The notes below the pieces were generated by a model that did not search any database, was not told the origin of the DNA, and saw only the letters and a list, made by a program, of their open reading frames with translations. From NCBI GenBank assembly GCA_023388495.1, contig JAEWGC010000021.1:1-35271 (forward strand): 35,271 nt of DNA, given 5' to 3'. Shown here in pieces: positions 1-8,843 of the stretch. The position numbers were made by a program, and so were the translations under genes. Each line of letters opens with the position of its first letter. Positions within the stretch are counted from its first letter, which is position 1. The stretch is from Bacillota bacterium. Its GTDB lineage: Bacteria; Bacillota; Clostridia; Tissierellales; Tissierellaceae.

Positions 1-1
1 C

Positions 2-61
2 TTAGGTTATACATCACCAATAGAATATAGGAATAAGGCTAGCTTAGAATTAGCTGCATAA
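2..61 (+). mobile_element. C-terminal tail of an IS3-family transposase, cut by the window edge
   Basis: The frame reads LGYTSPIEYRNKASLELAA and stops. This is the usual end of IS3/IS150-type OrfB transposases (LGYxSPxEY near the C-terminus). Only about 20 codons are inside the window, so it is not possible to say whether the element is intact. The A-rich stretch that follows, with a run of TGTCTAAAAAAGGG near 99-112, resembles the right end of such elements, but I could not define a terminal repeat because the left end is outside. Confidence 0.6.
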
Positions 62-389
62 TCAGTATTTAAAAAGTTTATTCTTGTTCGGAATAAATTT
101 GTCTAAAAAAGGGTTGCCTTTCCACAGTCCCCTGTATCTCAATAAAAAACAAAAAAATCTTTTTGAAGATATATACTAATATACTTATTAATGGACATAC
201 TACCTCACGATTAAAATTATTGCCAAAACTAATCATTTTAATGCATAAAATAAAACAGTTTTGGAAAGTATAAACCCAAGATTATAAGATTGTAATTTTT
301 ATCCAACCAATTAATTCTTGTCAGATTAGTGTATTAGATTTATTTAAAGCACAAAATTAATTACACCCTCGCATTTACATTATACTTTT
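62..389. other. Intergenic region, probable IS right end and 3' flank of the sigma-54 regulator
   Basis: No coding frame of note. The first 60-80 bases probably belong to the IS end. An 8-bp inverted pair, CCAAAACT and AGTTTTGG, near 222-264 could be a weak hairpin behind the minus-strand regulator, but it has no good U-tract. Nothing else is supported. Confidence 0.4.
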
Positions 390-2102
390 CTATTTTTCTA
401 AGCTTTCTAGTTTTCTATATAAAGTTCTAAGACTAATGCCTAATTCTTCTGAGGCCTTTTCCTTTCCGCTTAAGTTCCAACCATATTTATTTAATGTACT
501 AATAATTAAATCCTTTTCTTTTTGTGCCACAGATTCTTTAAAATCAAGTCTCTCTTTTACAAGAAATTTTGTTATTCTATCGGGAAGATTATTAACTTCA
601 ATCATATTAGTTTCTTCCATGTTAATTGCATATTCTATGGCATTTTCAAGCTCTCTTATATTACCTGGCCATGAATAGGATTTCAAAAGATCTAAAGCCT
701 CCTTTGAAATGCCTTTGATATTTTTAAAAAGCTTCTTATTGTATTTATCTATAAAATGTTTAGCCAGTAAATCTATATCATCTATCCTTTCATTTAGTAG
801 AGGTAAGTAAATAGGTATGACATTTAGTCTATAAAATAAATCCTCTCTAAATTTATCCTCTTCCATCATAGATTCCAAGTCTTGATTAGTTGCAGCAATC
901 ACTCTAATATCCACTGGTATAGGGGTAATGCTTCCTAATCTTTGTATAGTATTCTCCTGAAGTACTCTTAGGAGTTTAGCTTGTAAATGTTCTTGTAATT
1001 CCCCGATTTCATCTAAGAAGATTGTCCCACCATTAGCCATCTCAAAGATTCCTAGCTTACCACCTTTTTTAGCACCAGTAAAAGCACCTTCTTCGTATCC
1101 AAAAAGTTCAGATTCAAATAGGGAATCAGGTATATTTGCACAGTTTATTGATACAAAGGGGTTATCAGACCTATTACTACTATAATGAATAGCCTTAGCA
1201 ATCAATTCCTTTCCAGTACCAGTTTTTCCAGTAATTAAAACTGAAGAAGATGATGCTGCTAATTTTCTAATTTTATCTTTTATATTATTAATTTTGTAAT
1301 TGTTAGTAATTATAGAGTCCAAATAATCCTGATGTAAATATTTCTTTGATGGACCAACATTTTTTTCTAATTTAAGGGAATATCCAACAATATCAGATCC
1401 TATTTTAAAAGGTGTAAGATGAATAAGTCCTTGGAAAATTTCAGTAACAAAATATTTCTTTCCAGGTTTATTAGTACTAAATATCCAATTAGTAATGCTT
1501 TCAGGAAAAATAATATCTATGGTTTGAGTATATAAATTGCAATAGGAAAATAAGTCTTCAAATTCTTGATCCCAGTGTATTAGAAAGCCACCTTTGTCTA
1601 TTATTATATAATTTGAATTATTTTCTTTGATTATCTCGTCAATTGCTTTATGTAACATTTGATTATTGTTATTTGAGATTTCATTTTGAGCAAACATAGA
1701 AATTAGGTGTGAAATATTTTCTAAAATATTCATGTAGTTACGTGTATTTTCTTCAATTAAAGCGTGTCCTTCTTGAGAAAAGGAAGTAAGGCTTAAAACA
1801 CCTATAGGGATTCCATTTAATTTAATACAAGATAAAACTTCTATGGTTGAAGGACAATTATTTACAAATCTGCATCCTATACAGGACTTCATTAAACCAG
1901 GCTTATTTACTATTACATTGCCTAGGTTTAAAACCTCCTCTATTGAAGCTGAGTGAACATTTCTTCCTTTTCTTTGTAAGTAAATTTGTGTGCTACTTAC
2001 TAATTCGGAGTCAGTATTAAATATGGCATACTCCATATTAGTTAGATTAGCCATAGCAGATACTATATTTTCCAAGCTAGGTTTAATACTTTTCAAATTC
2101 AT
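390..2102 (-). CDS. Sigma-54-dependent transcriptional activator with Cys-rich sensor, PAS, AAA+ and Fis-type HTH
   Basis: Enhancer-binding activator of sigma-54 RNA polymerase. Seen in the protein: an N-terminal sensor-like domain (about 1-145) with a four-cysteine pattern C-x2-C-x5-C-x8-C near residues 74-92; a PAS-like domain (about 155-250); an AAA+ domain with Walker A GKTGTGKE, the sigma-54 contact motif GAFTGA and Walker B GTIFLDEIGEL; and a C-terminal Fis/HTH_8 helix-turn-helix ending SLRTLYRKLE. Three nested starts exist (GTG 2111, ATG 2108, ATG 2102). I chose 2102 because the AGAGG ribosome site lies 8 bases from it but only 2 from the ATG at 2108. It is divergent from the SDR-gcvP-like operon, whose promoter is of the -24/-12 type, so it is very probably the local activator. 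The ligand is unknown. The cysteine cluster could bind a metal or sense redox state (inference). Confidence 0.93.
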   Translation of the reverse strand: MNLKSIKPSLENIVSAMANLTNMEYAIFNTDSELVSSTQIYLQRKGRNVHSASIEEVLNLGNVIVNKPGLMKSCIGCRFVNNCPSTIEVLSCIKLNGIPIGVLSLTSFSQEGHALIEENTRNYMNILENISHLISMFAQNEISNNNNQMLHKAIDEIIKENNSNYIIIDKGGFLIHWDQEFEDLFSYCNLYTQTIDIIFPESITNWIFSTNKPGKKYFVTEIFQGLIHLTPFKIGSDIVGYSLKLEKNVGPSKKYLHQDYLDSIITNNYKINNIKDKIRKLAASSSSVLITGKTGTGKELIAKAIHYSSNRSDNPFVSINCANIPDSLFESELFGYEEGAFTGAKKGGKLGIFEMANGGTIFLDEIGELQEHLQAKLLRVLQENTIQRLGSITPIPVDIRVIAATNQDLESMMEEDKFREDLFYRLNVIPIYLPLLNERIDDIDLLAKHFIDKYNKKLFKNIKGISKEALDLLKSYSWPGNIRELENAIEYAINMEETNMIEVNNLPDRITKFLVKERLDFKESVAQKEKDLIISTLNKYGWNLSGKEKASEELGISLRTLYRKLESLEK

Positions 2103-2267
2103 ACCCATCACCTCTTTGCCATAGTTGACAATAATACGCTTATATTTGCCGCTGGAGACAACTAAATTATATCATATTAGCTTGACAAAGCAATGAGATA
2201 ATATATAATATTCTAAATATTCTTGGTAGTCATGAGGCTTTTATAAAAAAATGATTTTATTAATTTA

Positions 2268-2284
2268 TTGGCATGCTTTATGCA
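2268..2284 (+). promoter_or_regulatory. Sigma-54 (-24/-12) promoter of the SDR-gcvP-like operon
   Basis: TTGGCATGCTTTATGCA matches the sigma-54 consensus TTGGCACG-N4-TTGCA. The invariant GG (2270-2271) and GC (2282-2283) are exactly 10 bases apart. Transcription should start near 2295, about 37 bases before the SDR start codon. The divergent sigma-54 activator next door makes this assignment strong. The imperfect inverted pair TAGTTGAC (2122-2129) and GACAACTA (2157-2164) upstream is a candidate, but unproven, activator site. Confidence 0.88.
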
Positions 2285-2331
2285 ATATATATTGCTGGAT
2301 GTAAAAGGAGAATTTTAGAAGGGGGAAGAAG

Positions 2332-3111
2332 ATGAATAATCCATTAGATTTAAAAGGTAAGGTAGCTATTGTATCAGGTGGGGCTTCTGGAATAGGATTA
2401 GCCACTGGAAAACTGTTGGCACAATATGGTGCAAAGGTTGTATTACTTGATGTAAATCAGGAAAGTGGAGAAAGTGCAGTTAAGAAAATAGTAAATGAAG
2501 GTAATTTTGCTATCTTTAAGAAATGTAATGTAACTAAAAATGAAGAGTGCAAAAATACTATTGAGGCTGTAGAAAAGGAATTCGGTAGAATTGATATATT
2601 ATTTAATAATGCAGGAGTTACAGTAAGAAAAACAGTTGTAGATTTGACTGAAGATGAGTGGGACTTTATCCTTGATGTAGGCCTCAAGGGAACATATTTA
2701 CTTTCCAAATATACTATACCTGTTATGGTTAAGGGTGGTGGTGGAAGCATAGTGAATACTGGATCAGGCTGGGGACTAAAAGGTGGAGATAAGGCAGCAG
2801 CATACTGTGCAGTAAAGGGTGGAATCGTAAACTTAACTCGTGCTATGGCAATAGATCATGGGCCACAAAATATTAGAGTTAATTCAATTAATCCAGGAGA
2901 TACAGATACTGCTATGCTTAGAAGTGAAGGAGAACAATTAGGTTTTAAATCAGAAATAGATAAATTTTTAGTTGATTCAGCTAAGGGGAGACCTTTAGAG
3001 AGGCTAGGAGAACCACTGGATATAGCTAAAGCGGTACTATTTTTATGTAGTGATCTATCCACATGGATTACTGGTACAGCTTTAGTTGTTGATGGCGGAG
3101 GAATTGCATAA
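2332..3111 (+). CDS. Short-chain dehydrogenase/reductase (classical SDR, probably NAD-dependent)
   Basis: A classical 259-residue SDR of the FabG/3-hydroxy-compound dehydrogenase type. Visible: the nucleotide motif SGGASGIG (15-22), an acidic residue at the end of beta-2 (Asp40, favouring NAD over NADP), NNAG (92-95), and catalytic Ser145, Tyr158 and Lys162 (YCAVK). The strong ribosome site GGGGGAAGAAG sits right before the ATG. It is the first gene of the sigma-54 operon, 21 bases ahead of the gcvPA-like gene. It probably oxidises a hydroxyl or reduces a keto group of the pathway substrate. The substrate cannot be read from the sequence; a beta-hydroxy amino acid or amino alcohol would fit the PLP enzymes downstream (inference). 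Confidence 0.9.
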   Translation: MNNPLDLKGKVAIVSGGASGIGLATGKLLAQYGAKVVLLDVNQESGESAVKKIVNEGNFAIFKKCNVTKNEECKNTIEAVEKEFGRIDILFNNAGVTVRKTVVDLTEDEWDFILDVGLKGTYLLSKYTIPVMVKGGGGSIVNTGSGWGLKGGDKAAAYCAVKGGIVNLTRAMAIDHGPQNIRVNSINPGDTDTAMLRSEGEQLGFKSEIDKFLVDSAKGRPLERLGEPLDIAKAVLFLCSDLSTWITGTALVVDGGGIA

Positions 3112-3132
3112 TAAAATTTAGGAGGTAGAAGT

Positions 3133-4533
3133 ATGACAGTTCGTGGATTTAAAAATCACCCTTATATTCCAAACTCTAACGTAGAAGTTCAGCAAGAAAT
3201 GTTGAAGGAGATAGGAGTGGAATCTTTAGAGGATTTACATGTAGAGATACCAGAAGAATTAAAATTAAAGAGATCTTTAAATTTACCAAAAGCTTTTGAG
3301 TCTGAGTATGAGCTAAAAAGATCTATATCTAAAACAATGAACAAAAATATCTCATGTAATGAATATTTGAACTTCTTAGGAGCAGGATGTTGGCAACATT
3401 ATGTACCTGCTGTATGTGATGAGATAAATAGTAGAGCTGAATTTTTAACGGGATATGCTGGTGAGCCCTATAATGATCATGGAAGATTTCAATCTCTATT
3501 TGAATACGAATCTCTAGTAGGAGAACTATTAGATATGGATGTTGTTAATGTCCCCACATTTGATTGGCCTCAAGCTGCCGCTACATCTCTTAGAATGGCT
3601 TCAAGAATTACTAGTAGATCAGAAGCTTTAGTAGTAGGAACTATTTGCCCTGATAGATTAATGATAATGAGGAATTATTGTGATCCAGGAGTTGAAATTA
3701 AACTAATTGATTTCCATAAAGAAACAGGAAGAATGGATTTGGAAGATCTAAAGCGAAATATTTCAAGTAATACTGCAGCAGTATATTTTGAAAATCCATC
3801 ATATTTAGGATTTTTAGAAGATCAAGGAGAAGAGATTTCTAAAATAACCCATGATGCAGGTGCAATTTTGGTTGTAGGTGTTGATCCAAGTAGTCTTGGA
3901 GTGTTAGCTCCTCCATCCCATTATGGTGCTGATATAATTTGTGGAGATCTTCAACCTTTGGGTATGCATATGAACTATGGTGGTGGGCAATCAGGGTTTA
4001 TCTCTACTAGGGACGAAGAAAGATTTGTAATGGAATTTCCATCTAGACTATTTGGTGTAGCTCCTACTATAAAAGAAGGAGAATATGGATTTGGAGATAT
4101 AGCTTATGAAAGAACTTCCTTTGGCAATTTAAGAGAGAAGGGAAAGGAATATGTAGGTACTCAAACAGCTTTACTAGGTATTACTGCTGGAGTTTATTTA
4201 TCTCTCATGGGCCCTCAAGGAATGTATGAATTAGGACAAAACATTATACAAAAATCTTTATATGCTATTGAAGAATTATCTAAAATAAAAAGTGTAAAAG
4301 GTTCTAGATTTAACAATTTTGGATTTAAGGAATTTGTTGTAGATTTTAATGATACAGGAAAAACTGTAAAAGAAATAAATGAGAAACTATTAGTTAAAGG
4401 TATATTTGGTGGAAAAGACTTATCTAAGGAATTTCCTGAACTAGGTCAATGTGCTTTATACTGTGTTACTGAAATTCACTTAAAGGAAGATATAGATAAT
4501 CTAGTGAAAGCTATTAGGGAAATCATAGAATGA
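3133..4533 (+). CDS. Divergent paralogue of glycine decarboxylase P-protein subunit 1 (GcvPA-like)
   Basis: Homologous along its whole 466 residues to the alpha subunit of two-piece glycine dehydrogenase (decarboxylating). The C-terminal end, with KGIFGGKDLSKEFPEL and ALYCVTE, is typical. In genuine GcvPA, as I recall the family, an active-site loop reads like AYTPYQPEISQG and a later segment like YDGxTALAEA. Here the corresponding parts are GYAGEPYNDHG (about 107-117, one residue shorter) and FDWPQAAATS (about 143-152). So the fold and subunit pairing are kept but the loops that face substrate or lipoyl arm are rewritten. A strong AGGAGG ribosome site precedes the ATG; the partner subunit follows 24 bases downstream. 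No gcvT, gcvH or lipoate gene is nearby. I infer decarboxylation or a related PLP reaction on an amino acid other than, or in addition to, glycine. Confidence 0.85.
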   Translation: MTVRGFKNHPYIPNSNVEVQQEMLKEIGVESLEDLHVEIPEELKLKRSLNLPKAFESEYELKRSISKTMNKNISCNEYLNFLGAGCWQHYVPAVCDEINSRAEFLTGYAGEPYNDHGRFQSLFEYESLVGELLDMDVVNVPTFDWPQAAATSLRMASRITSRSEALVVGTICPDRLMIMRNYCDPGVEIKLIDFHKETGRMDLEDLKRNISSNTAAVYFENPSYLGFLEDQGEEISKITHDAGAILVVGVDPSSLGVLAPPSHYGADIICGDLQPLGMHMNYGGGQSGFISTRDEERFVMEFPSRLFGVAPTIKEGEYGFGDIAYERTSFGNLREKGKEYVGTQTALLGITAGVYLSLMGPQGMYELGQNIIQKSLYAIEELSKIKSVKGSRFNNFGFKEFVVDFNDTGKTVKEINEKLLVKGIFGGKDLSKEFPELGQCALYCVTEIHLKEDIDNLVKAIREIIE

Positions 4534-4557
4534 TAATCTATAGAAAGGATTGATTGA

Positions 4558-6120
4558 ATGAAACGAATAGTTAGAAATTCTAAGGTTAGAGATTTTCATC
4601 AAGCAAGATGGAATGAACCAATAATATTCGAATTAAGTCGTAAAGGTGAAAGGGGTGTCTTAGTACCAAAGGCAGAAGGTGATATATTAAAGCAAGTTGG
4701 AGATGGGTTATCTAAAATTCCTTCCAGCATGAGAAGAAATGGATTACCTAACTTACCGGAGATAAATCAAAAAAGGGTATTAATGCATTATTTGAGACTA
4801 TCACAAGAAACATTAGGTGGAGATGTTAATATTGAAATTGGACAAGGAACTTGTACAGTTAAATATAACCCAAAGATTAATGATAAAATAGCAAATACTG
4901 AAAAGATGACAGCCTTGCATCCATTGCAAGATGAAAGTACTGTTCAAGGGATATTAGAGATAATATATAAAACAGATTTAATGATGAGAGAAATATCAGG
5001 TATGGATTATTTCAGTTTTCAACCAGGTGGAGGATCTCAGGCAACTATGTCTATGGCATCCATCGTTAGAATGTATCATAGATTGAGGGGCGAAGAAGAT
5101 AAGAGAGATGAAATAATAACAACTGTATATTCTCACCCTTCAGATGCAGCTGCACCAGCATTAAAGGGATATAAAATAATTACAATTATGACAGATGAAA
5201 ATGGCCAACCTGATTATGAAGCATTTAAAGCTGCAGTTAGCGATAGAACAGCTGCATTTGTAGTAGCTAATCCTGAAGATACTGGAATTTTCAATCCTAG
5301 GATCAAGGAGTTTACAGATTTAATCACTAAGGCTGGTGGGTTGAACTGTTATGATCAAGCTAATGCCAACGGACTCTTTGGTATAGCAAGAGCTAAGGAA
5401 GCAGGTTTTCATATGTGCTATTTTAACCTTCACAAATCCTTTGGAACACCTCATGGATGTGGTGGACCAGGTTCTGGTGCATTAGGAGTAATCAAAGAAT
5501 TGAGAGATTATTTACCAAAACCACTAGTAGAATTTGATGGAGATAAGTATTTCCTAGACTATGATTTGAAAAATAGCATTGGAAAGGTAAAGTCATTCCA
5601 TGGTGCTCCTCAAGTTGTACTTAAGGCATATGCTTGGATTATGAGCTTAGGGGCTGAAGGACTCTACGAAGTAGCTAAAATTGCATCTCTTAACAATGTT
5701 TATTTAATAAAGAAATTATTAGAATATAAAGGGTTAACAGTACCATATAAAGTAGACATTCAAAGGATTGAGCAAGCTAGATATACCATGGAAGAAATAA
5801 CTAAAGACACAGGAATTACATCAGGGGATTTAGCTAGAAGGGTAATGGATTTTGGTATGCATATTTGGTCAAGCCATCATCCATATTACATTCCAGAGCC
5901 ACTTACTTTGGAACCTACTGAAACACCGTCTAAAGATGATTTAGATGAATATATAGCAACAATTCATCACATATTTGATGAGGCCTATGAGAATCCTGAA
6001 ATAATCCATAGCGCCCCACACAATAGTACTATTCATAAAGTAGATGAATCAAGCCTTGATGATCCAGAAAAATGGTGTCCAACTTGGAGAGTTTATCTTA
6101 GAAAGACAAAAGAGGATTAA
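4558..6120 (+). CDS. Divergent paralogue of glycine decarboxylase P-protein subunit 2 (GcvPB-like, PLP-bearing)
   Basis: PLP-binding partner of the preceding gene, 520 residues, somewhat longer than usual GcvPB (about 480-490). The Schiff-base lysine is Lys293 in the FNLHKSFGTPHG motif. The glycine-rich PLP loop, normally GGGGPG in the family, reads GCGGPG, with a cysteine at residue 301. The N-terminal PLGSCTMKYNPK signature is changed to GQGTCTVKYNPK. The C-terminal EPTET and PHNSTIHKVDE segments match the family's EPTE and PHTTPVRRLDE. The ribosome site AAGGATTGATTGA is adequate. Together the two subunits should form an active alpha-beta P-protein-like enzyme, but the several signature changes argue against an ordinary housekeeping glycine cleavage role. 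Confidence 0.86.
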   Translation: MKRIVRNSKVRDFHQARWNEPIIFELSRKGERGVLVPKAEGDILKQVGDGLSKIPSSMRRNGLPNLPEINQKRVLMHYLRLSQETLGGDVNIEIGQGTCTVKYNPKINDKIANTEKMTALHPLQDESTVQGILEIIYKTDLMMREISGMDYFSFQPGGGSQATMSMASIVRMYHRLRGEEDKRDEIITTVYSHPSDAAAPALKGYKIITIMTDENGQPDYEAFKAAVSDRTAAFVVANPEDTGIFNPRIKEFTDLITKAGGLNCYDQANANGLFGIARAKEAGFHMCYFNLHKSFGTPHGCGGPGSGALGVIKELRDYLPKPLVEFDGDKYFLDYDLKNSIGKVKSFHGAPQVVLKAYAWIMSLGAEGLYEVAKIASLNNVYLIKKLLEYKGLTVPYKVDIQRIEQARYTMEEITKDTGITSGDLARRVMDFGMHIWSSHHPYYIPEPLTLEPTETPSKDDLDEYIATIHHIFDEAYENPEIIHSAPHNSTIHKVDESSLDDPEKWCPTWRVYLRKTKED

Positions 6121-6135
6121 TATGGAAGTGATAGT

Positions 6136-7254
6136 ATGAAGATCATAGGTCTAATCATCAATCCCATAGCTGGAATGGGTGGTAGAGTTGGACTAAAGGG
6201 TACAGATGGTGTTGAAACTTTAGATAAGGCTATAAAACTGGGGGCTATTAAAGAGGCCCCTAATAAGGCCATAAAGGCACTAAAAAAACTAGAACCAATA
6301 AAGGAAGAGTTATTAATCTTAACCTCTTCCTCAGATATGGGTGAAAATCAATGTAAAGCCTTAGGATTTAATCATGAAATAGTATACAGATCAAATAACA
6401 TAACTGGTTTTTTAGATACATTAAATGCAGCTAAAATAATGGAAGAAAGGGGTGTAGATTTAATTATTTTTGTAGGGGGAGATGGTACTGCAAGGGATAT
6501 TTATAATGCTGTGGAGAATAGAGTTGTTGCAGTAGGAATTCCCGCAGGAGTGAAGATTCACTCTCCTGTCTATGGAAATACACCAGAGTTAGCGGGAGAA
6601 TTAGCTTTAATGTATTTAAAAGATGGTAATCTTCCTATAAAAGAAGAGGAAGTTGTTGATATAGACGAAGAGGCCTTTAGAAATAATCAGGTTAGGACAG
6701 AACTCTTTGGATATTTGAAGATACCCTACAAAAAAGAATGGTTACAAAACAAAAAGGCACCTACCCCTTTAGGGGAAGAAGAGAGTCAAAAGGCAATTGC
6801 ATTAGACATAATAGATAATATGACAGAAGAGGTATATTATATAATAGGTCCTGGCACCACTACAAGAGCCATTATGGATCAACTCAATTTGCCTAATTCA
6901 TTATTGGGTGTAGATATTATTAAGAATAAATCCATAGTTAAGTTGGACTGTAATGAAAAAGATATATTAGATATATTAGGAAATGATACAGGGAAGTTAA
7001 TTATCACTCCCACAGGGGGGCAAGGGTATCTCCTAGGAAGAGGTAATCAACAAATTAGTTCAAGGGTTATTGAAAAAATAAAAAAAGACAATATCATAAT
7101 AATTTCTCCAAACTCAAAGATAATTGAATTAAAGGGAAATCCACTATTAATATATACAGGTAATGAAGCTCTTGATAAAAAATTGCAAGGATATTATAGG
7201 ATTAAAGTTGGATATGGAATGGACATAATGTATAAGGTTTCAGTAGGTTACTAA
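6136..7254 (+). CDS. AcoX-like protein of the ATP-NAD kinase superfamily
   Basis: A 372-residue protein starting KIIGLIINPIAGMGGRVGLKG, with the diagnostic FVGGDGTARD motif (GGDGT at 114-118) of NAD-kinase/diacylglycerol-kinase-fold proteins. Its length and N-terminus fit the ATP-NAD kinase family that includes AcoX, a protein of unknown function encoded in acetoin catabolic operons. The gene follows gcvPB-like by 15 bases, with GGAAGTGAT as ribosome site, so it belongs to the operon. AcoX operons are also driven by a sigma-54 activator (AcoR), so the regulatory logic is parallel. It may phosphorylate a pathway intermediate or a nicotinamide cofactor; neither is shown. An intrinsic-terminator-like hairpin begins inside its last codons. 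Confidence 0.8.
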   Translation: MKIIGLIINPIAGMGGRVGLKGTDGVETLDKAIKLGAIKEAPNKAIKALKKLEPIKEELLILTSSSDMGENQCKALGFNHEIVYRSNNITGFLDTLNAAKIMEERGVDLIIFVGGDGTARDIYNAVENRVVAVGIPAGVKIHSPVYGNTPELAGELALMYLKDGNLPIKEEEVVDIDEEAFRNNQVRTELFGYLKIPYKKEWLQNKKAPTPLGEEESQKAIALDIIDNMTEEVYYIIGPGTTTRAIMDQLNLPNSLLGVDIIKNKSIVKLDCNEKDILDILGNDTGKLIITPTGGQGYLLGRGNQQISSRVIEKIKKDNIIIISPNSKIIELKGNPLLIYTGNEALDKKLQGYYRIKVGYGMDIMYKVSVGY

Positions 7255-7269
7255 TGAAACCTATTTTTT
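7235..7269 (+). terminator. Terminator-like hairpin overlapping the end of the AcoX-like gene
   Basis: AGGTTTCA (7235-7242) pairs with TGAAACCT (7255-7262), followed by ATTTTTTC. The 12-base loop contains the stop codon of the AcoX-like gene. Stem of 8 bp, moderate strength. It may end part of the operon transcripts before the transporter gene or act as an attenuator. Confidence 0.5.
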
Positions 7270-7379
7270 CAGCTAGAATTTTCAGAATATTGAGATGAGT
7301 GGTAAAGATTTAACAAGTGAAGTACGAACCATATTTTTAAAAAATTATTATCATTATTCCATGAGACAGGGGGAGAAAA

Positions 7380-8840
7380 ATGATTTTTATTAAATTTTCA
7401 CCAATAATTGTTATGGTAACTGCTTTATTATCAGGTATAGATGTAAAAGTTGCTGCTAGTTATGCAACTATATATGGTATTATAATAGCTATGCTAGTTG
7501 AAAAACGCAAGTTTAAGGATGTAACTAAAGTAGTTTATGATGGTGCAGGTTCTGTAATGGAAGTCTATTTCATATTGATGTTTTCATACGCTATGGCTGA
7601 AGTATTTATGGCTACTGGTGTAGGAGCATCAATAATAAGAATTTCGCTACAATTGGGACTATCAAGTAAAACAGTTGCACTTGTTGGATTCTTGGTTACA
7701 TGCGTTTTATCAGTTGCAACTGGTACTTCATGGGGAACTTTTGCTGCATGTGCACCGATTTTTCTCTGGGCAAACCATATTGTAGGAGGAAGTGTTGCAC
7801 TAACACTAGCTTCCATAGTTGGGGGATCTTGCTTTGGAGATAATATAGGATTAATTTCCGATACCACAATAGTGAGTTCAGGAATTCAGGAAGTAGGAAT
7901 CGTAGATAGAATAAGGCATCAAGGGGTATGGTCAATAATATGTCTAGTTTTAGCGGCAATATTAATTTTTTTTACTGCAGTTGGATTGCAACTTCCAGAT
8001 AACACCATTAGTGCAGCAGAAGCAATTAACCAAATACCAGAGGAAGCTTGGTTAACTTTGGAGGCAGAAAGACCATCAGCAGTTGCTCTTTTGAATCAAG
8101 TTAAAGATGGTGTGCCGCTATATATGGCTATACCTTTAGTCATTGTTCTTGTTGCTGCATTTAAAGGACTTCCCACAATTGTATGTTTACTTATAGGAAT
8201 GATTGGAGCTTTTATACTGGGCAGTGTGGCTAAGACTATTGATTTTATGACTTTAAGTGATCTATTATATACAGGATTCTCAGATGCAGGTAATAACTCT
8301 GTATCAATGATGCTATGGGCCGTTGGCTTTGGAGCTGTTATGGGTATGATGAATGCATTTGAGCCATTATCAAGATTTATAATGAAAATATCAAGAAGTG
8401 TAAAACAATTAATGTTCTACAATGGTATACTATGTATATTTGGTAATGCAGCCTTAGCAGATGAGATGGCACAAATTGTAACTATCGGTCCAATACTTAA
8501 AAGTATGACTGATGAGAATGTGGAAGCTAGTGAAGAGGATATGTATAAATTGCGCCTTAGAAATGCTACATTATCTGATGCAATGGGTGTTTATTCTGCT
8601 CAATTTGTACCATGGCATTGTTATGTTGTATATTTTCTCTCTATAGCTAGTTCTATATACCCACTTCATCAATTTACTTTTGGCGATATTATAAAATATA
8701 ACTACATGAGTATAATAGCAGTTGTATCTATACTTCTACTTACATTAACAGGAACAGATAAGTTCATACCATTATTTGGCACACCAAGTGAACCGCAAGT
8801 AAAACTAAAAGGGAAAAAAGATATTCCTGTATCACAATAA
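7380..8840 (+). CDS. NhaC-family antiporter / amino-acid-linked membrane transporter
   Basis: A 486-residue polytopic membrane protein of the NhaC Na+/H+ antiporter family (ion transporter superfamily). Visible family motifs: VATGTSWGTFAACAP near 115-130 and GGSCFGDNIGLISDTT near 145-160, the counterpart of the NhaC GDxxSPLSDTT motif, plus a second hydrophobic half with GNAALADEMAQI. The start follows GGGGGAG by a good distance. It lies 125 bases after the AcoX-like gene on the same strand, beyond a hairpin, and no second clear promoter was found, so it may be read through from the sigma-54 promoter. NhaC-like genes beside amino-acid fermentation clusters (for example ornithine clusters) suggest import of the substrate or exchange of an amine, Na+ and H+ (inference). 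Confidence 0.85.
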   Translation: MIFIKFSPIIVMVTALLSGIDVKVAASYATIYGIIIAMLVEKRKFKDVTKVVYDGAGSVMEVYFILMFSYAMAEVFMATGVGASIIRISLQLGLSSKTVALVGFLVTCVLSVATGTSWGTFAACAPIFLWANHIVGGSVALTLASIVGGSCFGDNIGLISDTTIVSSGIQEVGIVDRIRHQGVWSIICLVLAAILIFFTAVGLQLPDNTISAAEAINQIPEEAWLTLEAERPSAVALLNQVKDGVPLYMAIPLVIVLVAAFKGLPTIVCLLIGMIGAFILGSVAKTIDFMTLSDLLYTGFSDAGNNSVSMMLWAVGFGAVMGMMNAFEPLSRFIMKISRSVKQLMFYNGILCIFGNAALADEMAQIVTIGPILKSMTDENVEASEEDMYKLRLRNATLSDAMGVYSAQFVPWHCYVVYFLSIASSIYPLHQFTFGDIIKYNYMSIIAVVSILLLTLTGTDKFIPLFGTPSEPQVKLKGKKDIPVSQ

Positions 8841-8843
8841 TTA

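Noticed and set aside
7565..7959. Two antisense frames within the NhaC-like gene
   Set aside because: Complement of membrane helices, no start context, no family.
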